NCBI GenBank assembly: GCA_026314275.1
Contig: CP111109.1
Span: forward strand, 3,720,001-3,784,000
Direction: 5' to 3'
DNA from: JAGOEY01 sp017997515
GTDB taxonomy: Bacteria > Pseudomonadota > Gammaproteobacteria > Burkholderiales > Burkholderiaceae_C
Length of the DNA: 64,000 nt
Of this stretch, positions 43,729 to 50,927 are shown piece after piece. Position 1 is the first letter of the stretch. Each line of letters starts with the position of its first letter. Under the pieces are notes generated by a model, which worked only from the letters and a program-made list of their open reading frames with translations, searched no databases and was not told the origin of the DNA. The translations under genes were made by a program, and so were the position numbers.

Positions 43729-44698
43729 CGTCCACCAGTGCTGCAGCCCGGTACACCAGCACCTTCAAGGCCCGGTCGTCCGACACATCGGCAAACACCG
43801 CAGGGTTGGCCACCCTCTCCACATACTCCAGCGTGGGGGCCAGCTCACGCATCTGATCCTGCAAAAAGGCCACCCCAAGCTCCGGCGCGTTTAAACACAG
43901 CAGTACATAACCGCCGGGTGCCAGCAGCTCCGGCAAGCGGCGCATCAGGCGGGCGTAGTCCTTGGTGGCAATAAAACTGCCCTTCTGGTAGCTGGGCGGG
44001 TCCACGATCACCAGGCCATACGGCCCGCTGCGGTTGATCTTGCCCCAGGTTTTGAAGATGTCGTGCACCAGAAAGCTGGCCCCGGCGGTGATGCCGTTGA
44101 TCTGGTGGTTCTGCTGCCCCGTGGCCATGGCGCCCTGGCCCATGTCCACATTCACTACCAGCCGCGCCCCGGCCTGCAGCGCCACCACCGAGAAAGCGCA
44201 GGTGTAGGCAAACAGGTTCAGCACGGCCAACCCACGGTCCTGCACCGACTGCTGCGCCTTGTACGCCACGGCATAGTCATGTACCCAGCGTCGGCCTTCG
44301 GCCATGTCCAGAAACAGGCCGTGGTTTTGCCCCTTGAGCAGGTTCACCCGGAACTGCGCGCCCTGCTCCGCCACCACATGCGGCTCGGGCACGCTGCCCG
44401 CCATCAGCCGGGTGTCGGTCTGGCCTTCAAACCGGCACTGGTACACCCAGTTGAGCGGCTGGCCGGGCGCTATCTGCTGCCACCGCGCGGCCAGTGCGGC
44501 CCCCACGGCGGCCAATTCCGCGTCGGTGGCGGGCTGGAAACTGGTAAACAAAACCACGGGCGGAAACACATCCAGCGCCCAGTGTTCACAGCCCGGGTGC
44601 AGGCCCCCACGGCCGTGGAAGATCCGCTGGGCATCGGTGGGCAGGGCCATCGTGGTGATGGCGTTGAGCAAGGCTTGCATGGGGGCTGGGTTGTCCAA
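43676..44698 (-). CDS. Class I SAM-dependent methyltransferase, RlmI-like
   Basis: A 340-aa RNA methyltransferase of the RlmI/K family. The N-terminal half carries VYQCRFEGQTDTRLMAG; LLKGQNHGLFLDMAEGRRWV introduces the Rossmann domain, with motif I LNLFAYTCAFSVVALQAGA (about 178-196), motif IV VIVDPPSYQKGSF and a terminal KVLVYRAA. Probably targets cytosine C5 in 23S rRNA. It lies 20 bases downstream of the truncated type III Mod on the same strand. Its tail overlaps the EVE gene end by 53 bases. Confidence 0.85.
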   Translation of the reverse strand: MDNPAPMQALLNAITTMALPTDAQRIFHGRGGLHPGCEHWALDVFPPVVLFTSFQPATDAELAAVGAALAARWQQIAPGQPLNWVYQCRFEGQTDTRLMAGSVPEPHVVAEQGAQFRVNLLKGQNHGLFLDMAEGRRWVHDYAVAYKAQQSVQDRGLAVLNLFAYTCAFSVVALQAGARLVVNVDMGQGAMATGQQNHQINGITAGASFLVHDIFKTWGKINRSGPYGLVIVDPPSYQKGSFIATKDYARLMRRLPELLAPGGYVLLCLNAPELGVAFLQDQMRELAPTLEYVERVANPAVFADVSDDRALKVLVYRAAALVDVMSATPESAPSAPPPPG

Positions 44699-44718
44699 AA
44701 AACCGGCTTCTTAAAGTG

Positions 44719-45609
44719 TCAGTCCGGACTGGCATGGCTGGGCGCGCGGTTGAGCAACTGGGCACGCTTGTCGGCCAGCACAGCGCGGTGGCGCTCGTAG
44801 TGGCGCAGGATGTCTGGGTCACAGGGATACCAATAGCCCGTAGTCGGATCCTGAATCGGATAGTAAGTATTGGGACGCTCGGTGAGCGATTTGTTTGCGG
44901 TCAACGGCTGTGGCGACCAATCGCCACGTGTGTCTTTGTCGGGGTTGCGAAATTTGCTGCGATCGGTGGCGCGGCCATTGAAGGCAAAACTGCCATTGGC
45001 ATACACGAGTACGTGCTCGTGTACATGGCTGAAACGCTGTGTCAGGTCATTACCGGTGTCCTTGGTGCGCCACACCAGACTGCCCAGCCGCCGCCCCGGA
45101 AACACCTCGTCCATCAGCAACTCCAGCCGTGAGCGGTTTTCGTCGTTGATGCTGACCAGAATCACGCCGTCAGCCGTCAGCAGTTCCCGCGCCAGGCTCA
45201 GGCGCTGGTACAAAAACTCCAGCCACTGGCTGTGCCGCCAGCGGTCGTTGGCACCTACGAAGTTGTCGTTGTAGACCCAGTCTTTGTTGCCAGTGTTGTA
45301 AGGCGGGTCAATGTAGATCACGCGCACCTTGCCTGCATGGGTACTGCGCAACAACCGCAAGCTGTCGAAGTTGTCGCCCTCGATGATGAGGTTGTGGTGC
45401 GCGGTGCAGCCTTGCGGTGTGTGACTCCATTCGGGCACTACGCGCGGCAGCACCACGTCGGCGTTGAGCGCGCGGTCGTGGGCGATGGCGTCGCGCTCCC
45501 AGGTCAGCCCCAGCTTGCGGCCGGTGAGGTGCTCGGCCAGCATGCGGCGCAGTTCGGGCGCAGACAGTTTGTCGATTTGCTGCAGCAGTGCAGCGTCAGG
45601 TGTAGCCAT
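44719..45609 (-). pseudogene. Type III restriction-modification methyltransferase (Mod), C-terminally truncated
   Basis: N-terminal 296 residues of a beta-class DNA adenine methyltransferase: IEGDNFDSLRLL, the catalytic IYIDPPYNTGNKDWVYNDNF (motif IV, about 99-118) and VILVSINDENRSRLELLMDE. In beta-class enzymes the target-recognition region and the SAM-binding FxGxG motif come after this, and both are missing: the frame ends in RAPSHASPD. Family members are about twice this length. No res gene is present. It is the third gene of the immA-DUF4411-mod' transcript and is almost certainly inactive as a methyltransferase. Confidence 0.85.
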
Positions 45610-45626
45610 AGGTCAAAAGGAAGTGT

Positions 45627-46130
45627 TTATTCGTCTGACAAGACGAAGTTGGCCTGGGTGTGGCCGAGCACGGCAAAGGTGTCCATGCACTGCACACCAA
45701 AGTGCTGGCAGACATTGGGGATGCTGAATTTGCGGCGCATTTGCAGGTTGAACTGCTCGTGGGTGACCACCACACTGCCCTCCAGCGTCATGGCCTTGGC
45801 AATGAGCCAAGGGTCTGCCCCGCCCAAGAATTCATCCAGCGCACCGGCTTTCATCAGCGCAGTTTGGGATGCCACATGCGCGGCCACTTGGGCGAATGCC
45901 GCCTGGGTGGCGTCGTCGGAGATGGGGAGAAACAAGGCGGCGTTGTGTTTGGTCCATTGGGCCAATTCATCGTTGCCACGCTTGAGCTCGTCACCCACCG
46001 TCTCGATGCTGGCCACCACGCCTTGGCCATTGCTGCGGAGCACCCATGACCAATAGCCAGGGCAGATGGTCATGCCGTAGTAGCGGTTTTTGGCTTCAAT
46101 GAGGGTGTTGGAGTCCAGCAGATAAATCAT
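45627..46130 (-). CDS. DUF4411 PIN-like protein (probable toxin)
   Basis: A 167-aa protein of the DUF4411 group: Asp6 and Asn8 in YLLDSNTLIEAKNRYY, acidic ETVGDELKRGNDEL, and GGADPWLIAKAMTLEGSVVV with the conserved Asp-Pro-Trp. These place acidic residues as in PIN nucleases. Encoded directly behind, and overlapping by four bases, an XRE-ImmA gene, the usual arrangement of this toxin-antitoxin pair. The mod' fragment follows after 17 bases. Confidence 0.85.
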   Translation of the reverse strand: MIYLLDSNTLIEAKNRYYGMTICPGYWSWVLRSNGQGVVASIETVGDELKRGNDELAQWTKHNAALFLPISDDATQAAFAQVAAHVASQTALMKAGALDEFLGGADPWLIAKAMTLEGSVVVTHEQFNLQMRRKFSIPNVCQHFGVQCMDTFAVLGHTQANFVLSDE

Positions 46131-47272
46131 GCACCCAGCTGCTCGGCAAATTGGCGAATCTTCGCCGGTTGGACACCGAGGAGCTTGCCCGCATCGCGCA
46201 GCAGCAGCCGCCCGCTCAGGGCTTCTGCGGTGACGGCTTTGGCGAATCGCTCGCTGTTTTTTGACACAGCATTGCGATAAAAACTGCCTCCCCCTTTGCT
46301 TTCAGTATTACGAAAGCGCTCCAGTTCCGCGAGGTAAAAATGGTCGTAAGTCTCGCGGTCCATCAAACCCAGATCCAAGGCACGGCGCGCAATGACCAGT
46401 TGGCTGACATGAAAGCGCTGCGCCAGCTCTGCCAAACGGGTGCGCAAGTCGGCGTCACTGCCAGCCCACAGTTGGCGGAATACCGCTGCGGGGGCCAAAA
46501 ACTCGCCTGCCACTGCGTTGCAGGCAACTTCCTCACGGCGCGTGTTACGCGCATCACCGTTGGATATGCCGCTGGAGCCAAACCAGATATGCGCCAGCTC
46601 GTGCATGAGGGTGAACAACCGGGCAGTGGGCGCATCTGCCGAATTGATAAACACCACAGGTGCCACAGCGTGGCTGATGGCGAAGCCACGGAACTCACCG
46701 ACATCGAGTTTGCGGTGGGTGTTATTGCCGACCATGCCACTGCGCATCACCAGCACACCTGCTTTTTCGGCACCCTGAATAAGTGCGCGCTGGTAGTCGT
46801 CCCACTTGCGTTGCCCGTGCTCCAGCTCCACGCCCAACACTGCGCGGATATCCGCGGCTACGGCTTGGGGGCTTGCACCCAGCGCGAACTTGCCCACAAA
46901 AGGCAAAGGTGCAGTGCCCTGCTCTTGTTGGTATTCAACGTACCAAGCCTGGCGTTGAAGGGCTTGCTTCACTGTCTCCAGCAAGTCAACACTTGGCCGG
47001 TCTACCGGCCTGCCGCCTACGGTGCGCAGGTCTGGCAGTAGCGGCTCGTCCTGCGGGGCTTGTGGCAAGAAAAAGAACCCGAAAGGCGCGTGTAGTGCTT
47101 GGGCAATGTTTTGGGCTTGTCGGAATGTTGGCAAATCGCCACCCGTTTCCCAGCGCTCCAGCTGCTCAGGCTTCACCCCAGCTGCAATCGCCGCTGCGCC
47201 AATATCCATACCCATGCGACCACGCGCCCAGCGCAGCATGGCGGGGTTGATTTGGGCGTGGGGGGTGGGCAT
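46127..47272 (-). CDS. XRE-HTH / ImmA-IrrE metallopeptidase fusion (probable antitoxin)
   Basis: A 381-aa protein. Residues 8-70 are an XRE helix-turn-helix (INPAMLRWARGRMGMDIGAA, VKPEQLERWETG). An M78 peptidase domain is centred on LFTLMHELAHIWFG (HExxH-type, about 223-236) with a downstream glutamate in RREEVACNAVAGEFL, the usual gluzincin third ligand. The C-terminal region (about 270-380) is helical. As antitoxin it would bind its own promoter and neutralise the DUF4411 protein. The promoter lies in the 113-base gap after lpdA. Confidence 0.9.
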   Translation of the reverse strand: MPTPHAQINPAMLRWARGRMGMDIGAAAIAAGVKPEQLERWETGGDLPTFRQAQNIAQALHAPFGFFFLPQAPQDEPLLPDLRTVGGRPVDRPSVDLLETVKQALQRQAWYVEYQQEQGTAPLPFVGKFALGASPQAVAADIRAVLGVELEHGQRKWDDYQRALIQGAEKAGVLVMRSGMVGNNTHRKLDVGEFRGFAISHAVAPVVFINSADAPTARLFTLMHELAHIWFGSSGISNGDARNTRREEVACNAVAGEFLAPAAVFRQLWAGSDADLRTRLAELAQRFHVSQLVIARRALDLGLMDRETYDHFYLAELERFRNTESKGGGSFYRNAVSKNSERFAKAVTAEALSGRLLLRDAGKLLGVQPAKIRQFAEQLGA

Positions 47273-47385
47273 GGTTTGATTCTAGAGGAATGTCACGGAG
47301 ACAAAAATAACAATAAAAAAGCCGCGCAGCCCTTGCGGAACATGCGCAGCCAGCTACTGAAACAGTAGCAATTTAGGTAGTCAGC

Positions 47386-49224
47386 TTACTTACGTGCAGG
47401 CGGCACGTCCGTGCAGCTCCCGTGCGCAATCTCTGCCGCCATACCAATACTTTCCCCCAGCGTCGGATGCGGGTGAATCGTCTTGCCGATATCGACAGCG
47501 TCTGCGCCCATCTCAATGGCAAGAGCAATCTCACCAATCATGTCGCCCGCATGCGTGCCGACCATGCCGCCGCCCAGGATCTTGCCGTGGCCGTGGGCCT
47601 CTGGCGAGTCGTCGAACAGCAGTTTGGTGACACCTTCGTCGCGGCCGTTGGCGATGGCGCGGCCGGAGGCGTTCCAAGGGAACAGGCCCTTCTTGACCTT
47701 GATGCCCTGGGCCTTGGCTTGGTCTTCGGTGAGGCCGACCCATGCCACTTCGGGGTCGGTGTAGGCCACGGATGGGATCACACGGGCGTTGAAGGCGGCG
47801 GCCGCCAGTTCCTTGTTGCCCTGGATTTCACCGGCGATGACTTCTGCGGCCACATGGGCTTCGTGCACGGCTTTGTGGGCCAGCATGGGCTGGCCGACGA
47901 TGTCGCCGATGGCGAAGATGTTGGGCACGTTGGTGCGCATCTGGATGTCGACGGGGATGAAACCACGGTCGGTGACGGTGACACCGGCTTTGTCGGCGGC
48001 GAGTTTTTTGCCGTTGGGTGTGCGGCCGACGGCTTGCAGTACCAGGTCGTATACCTGTGGTTCGGGGGCGGTGCCGCCCTCTTCCGCTGCGGCAAACGTG
48101 ACCTTGATGCCTTCGGGTGTGGCTTCGGCCCCCACCGTCTTGGTCTTGAGCATGATGTTGTCAAAACGCGGGGCGTTCATCTTCTGCCAGATCTTGACCA
48201 GGTCGCGGTCAGCGCCCTGCATCAGGCCGTCCATCATTTCGACCACGTCGAGTCGTGCACCCAGGGTGCTGTATACCGTGCCCATTTCCAGGCCGATGAT
48301 GCCGCCGCCGAGGATCAACATGCGCTTGGGCACTTCTTTCAGCGCCAGTGCGCCAGTGCTGTCCACCACACGCGGGTCGTTGGGCATGAAGGGCAAACGC
48401 ACGGCCTGGCTGCCGGCGGCGATGATGGCGTTCTTGAAGGCCACCACGGACTTTTTGCCCGTCTTTTCCTGCGCGGTGCCGGTGGTTTCTTCCACTTCGA
48501 TGTGGTTGGCACTGACGAAGCTGCCGTAGCCGCGCAGCACCGTCACCTTGCGCATCTTGGCCATCATGGCCAGGCCACCAGTGAGTTTGCCGATGACTTT
48601 TTCTTTGTGGGTGCGCAGCTTGTTGATGTCCACGGTGGGGGCACCAAAGTCCACACCCAGTGCGGCCATATGGCTCACCTCGTCCATCACGGCGGCGACG
48701 TGCAGTAGGGCTTTGGACGGGATACAACCGACGTTCAGGCAGACGCCACCCAGCGTGGTGTAACGCTCGACCACAGCCACTTTAAGGCCCAGGTCGGCCG
48801 CGCGGAAGGCGGCGGAATAACCACCGGGGCCACCGCCCAGCACGACCACGTCGTATTCGGCGTCCACCGTGCCGGCGTAGCTCGATGCTATTGATGTAGT
48901 AGCTGCTTGCGCAGGTGCAGCGGGCGCTGGAGCCTGTTTTGGCTCTGAAACCGGGGCTGCAGCGGCAGGTGCGGGGGCAGCGGCGTCGGACGACTCCAGC
49001 GCCAGCACCACCGAGCCCTCTTTGACCTTGTCACCCAGCTTCACGGTCAGCGACTTCACCACGCCCGCATGCGACGAAGGGATCTCCATCGACGCCTTGT
49101 CGGACTCGACGGTGATGAGCGACTGCTCGGCCTTGATGGTGTCGCCGGGCTTGACCAGCAGCTCGATCACGGTCACTTCGGAAAAATCGCCGATGTCCGG
49201 CACTTTGATGTCAATCACACTCAT
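47386..49224 (-). CDS. lpdA: Dihydrolipoyl dehydrogenase (E3) with N-terminal lipoyl domain
   Basis: E3 of the pyruvate dehydrogenase complex, 612 aa. Lipoyl domain 1-80 with lipoyl-Lys in ESDKASMEIPSS, an Ala/Pro linker (about 82-120), then FAD domain GGGPGGYSAAFRAADLG, redox disulfide GGVCLNVGCIPSKALLH, NAD-site GGGIIGLEMGTVYSTLG and C-terminal His-Pro in HPHPTLGESIG. A lipoylated E3 is common in betaproteobacteria. The linker DNA (about 48893-48955) is nearly the same as in aceF. Last gene of aceE-aceF-lpdA, 13 bases after aceF. Confidence 0.96.
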   Translation of the reverse strand: MSVIDIKVPDIGDFSEVTVIELLVKPGDTIKAEQSLITVESDKASMEIPSSHAGVVKSLTVKLGDKVKEGSVVLALESSDAAAPAPAAAAPVSEPKQAPAPAAPAQAATTSIASSYAGTVDAEYDVVVLGGGPGGYSAAFRAADLGLKVAVVERYTTLGGVCLNVGCIPSKALLHVAAVMDEVSHMAALGVDFGAPTVDINKLRTHKEKVIGKLTGGLAMMAKMRKVTVLRGYGSFVSANHIEVEETTGTAQEKTGKKSVVAFKNAIIAAGSQAVRLPFMPNDPRVVDSTGALALKEVPKRMLILGGGIIGLEMGTVYSTLGARLDVVEMMDGLMQGADRDLVKIWQKMNAPRFDNIMLKTKTVGAEATPEGIKVTFAAAEEGGTAPEPQVYDLVLQAVGRTPNGKKLAADKAGVTVTDRGFIPVDIQMRTNVPNIFAIGDIVGQPMLAHKAVHEAHVAAEVIAGEIQGNKELAAAAFNARVIPSVAYTDPEVAWVGLTEDQAKAQGIKVKKGLFPWNASGRAIANGRDEGVTKLLFDDSPEAHGHGKILGGGMVGTHAGDMIGEIALAIEMGADAVDIGKTIHPHPTLGESIGMAAEIAHGSCTDVPPARK

Positions 49225-49237
49225 GGGAGGTCTCCAA

Positions 49238-50908
49238 TCAGAGCAACACGCGGCGGAAGTCGCCCAGGATCTGGCCCAGGTACACGTTGAAGCGGGCGGC
49301 GGCAGCGCCGTCGATCACGCGGTGGTCCCAGGTCAGGCTCAGGGGCAGCATCAGGCGCGGCTGGAAGGCCTTGCCGTCCCACACGGGCTCCATGGTGCTC
49401 TTACACACGCCGAGGATGGCCACTTCAGGCGCGTTGATGATGGGCGTGAAGTAACGCCCGCCAATACCACCCAGGCTGGAGATGGTGAAACATGCACCCG
49501 ACATTTCAGCCGGGCTGAGTTTGCCGTCGCGGGCCTTCTTGGCCAGCTCGCCCATTTCGGTGCTGATCTGGAAGATGCCTTTTTTGTCGGCGTCTTTGAT
49601 GACCGGCACCATCAGGCCGTTCGGCGTGTCCGCCGCAAAACCGATGTGGTAGTACTGCTTGTAGATCAGCGCGTCGCCGTCGAGCGAGCTGTTGAACTCG
49701 GGGTACTTCTTCAGCGCGGCCACGCAGGCCTTGATGAGGAAAGCGAGCATGGTGACCTTGACGTCGCTCTTGGCCTTGGCGTTCTCGGCATTGGTCAACA
49801 CGCGGAAGGCTTCGAGGTCGGTGATGTCGGCATCGTCATGGTTGGTGACGGCCGGAATCATGATCGCGTTGCGCAGCAGGTTGGCACCGCTGATCTTCTT
49901 GATGCGCGACATTTCCTTGCGCTCGACCGGGCCGAACTTGGTGAAGTCCACCTTCGGCCATGGGATCAGGCCCAAGCCTGCGCCATCACCGGACGCCGCA
50001 GGTGCCTTGGCCGCCTGGGCCTTGGTCTGCGCCGTGCCGGCCATGACGGACTTGGTGAAGCCCTGGATGTCGGATTCGGTGATGCGGCCCTTGAGGCCGC
50101 TGCCCTTGACTTCGTCCAGCGGCACACCCAGCTCGCGGGCGAACTTGCGCACGGATGGCGAGGCGTGGGGCAACTGGCCGGTGGGGGCCACGGTGGGGTT
50201 GTGGGCGGGCACGTTGGCAGCCGCAGCGGGCGCAGCAGGGGCCGAAGCCACAGCAGCAGGTGCGGCGGCGGGCGCGGCAGCAGCCGGCGCGGGCGCGCTG
50301 GCGACAGGCGCAGCAGCAGCGGATGCCGTGCTGCCTTCCAGCACCAGCACCACGTCGCCGATGTTCATCTTGTCGCCCAGCTTGACGCGGATTTCCTTCA
50401 CTACACCACCGGTGCTGGAGGGGATTTCCATCGAGGCTTTGTCGGACTCGACGGTGATCAGCGACTGCTCTGGCTTCACGGTGTCACCCACCTTGACCAG
50501 CAGTTCGATGACGGCCACGTCCTTGAAGTCGCCGATATCGGGCACACGCACTTCGACCGGGCCGCTGGCGGCGGCAGGCGCAGCCGCTACGGTATTGGTA
50601 GCAGCTTGCGCAGGTGCAGCGGGCGCTGCAGCCTGTTTTGGCTCTGCAACAGGGGCTGCGACGGCTTCACCGGCCACTTCCAGCACCAGCACCAGGGAGC
50701 CCTGCTTGACCTTGTCGCCCAGGGCGACTTTCAGTTCTTTGACCACACCACCGGCGCTGGACGGAATTTCCATCGAGGCCTTGTCGGATTCGACGGTGAT
50801 CAGCGACTGCTCGGCCTTGACCGTGTCGCCGGGTTTGACCATCAGTTCGATGACGGTGACCTCGTCGAAGTCGCCGATGTCGGGAACGTTGATTTCTAGC
50901 AATGCCAT
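49238..50908 (-). CDS. aceF: Dihydrolipoamide acetyltransferase (E2)
   Basis: Core of the pyruvate dehydrogenase complex, 556 aa. Two lipoyl domains (about 1-78 and 118-195; each with ESDKASMEIPSS), Ala/Pro linkers, a peripheral-subunit binding domain (ASPSVRKFARELGVPLDEVK, about 252-271) and the catalytic acetyltransferase with DHRVIDGAAAARF near the end (His/Asp). It is 19 bases after aceE. The inter-lipoyl linker shares a repeat-like DNA segment with lpdA. Confidence 0.96.
   Translation of the reverse strand: MALLEINVPDIGDFDEVTVIELMVKPGDTVKAEQSLITVESDKASMEIPSSAGGVVKELKVALGDKVKQGSLVLVLEVAGEAVAAPVAEPKQAAAPAAPAQAATNTVAAAPAAASGPVEVRVPDIGDFKDVAVIELLVKVGDTVKPEQSLITVESDKASMEIPSSTGGVVKEIRVKLGDKMNIGDVVLVLEGSTASAAAAPVASAPAPAAAAPAAAPAAVASAPAAPAAAANVPAHNPTVAPTGQLPHASPSVRKFARELGVPLDEVKGSGLKGRITESDIQGFTKSVMAGTAQTKAQAAKAPAASGDGAGLGLIPWPKVDFTKFGPVERKEMSRIKKISGANLLRNAIMIPAVTNHDDADITDLEAFRVLTNAENAKAKSDVKVTMLAFLIKACVAALKKYPEFNSSLDGDALIYKQYYHIGFAADTPNGLMVPVIKDADKKGIFQISTEMGELAKKARDGKLSPAEMSGACFTISSLGGIGGRYFTPIINAPEVAILGVCKSTMEPVWDGKAFQPRLMLPLSLTWDHRVIDGAAAARFNVYLGQILGDFRRVLL
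50588..50655 (-). repeat. Linker-coding repeat shared with lpdA
   Basis: AGCTTGCGCAGGTGCAGCGG and the following GCGCTGCAGCCTGTTTTGGC recur with few changes at about 48898-48945 in lpdA. Both begin with the TAGCnGCTTGCGC core of the dispersed repeat family. They encode the Ala/Pro/Gln-rich swinging-arm linkers. Confidence 0.55.
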
Positions 50909-50927
50909 TTTTGTGTCTCCTGCCGGA

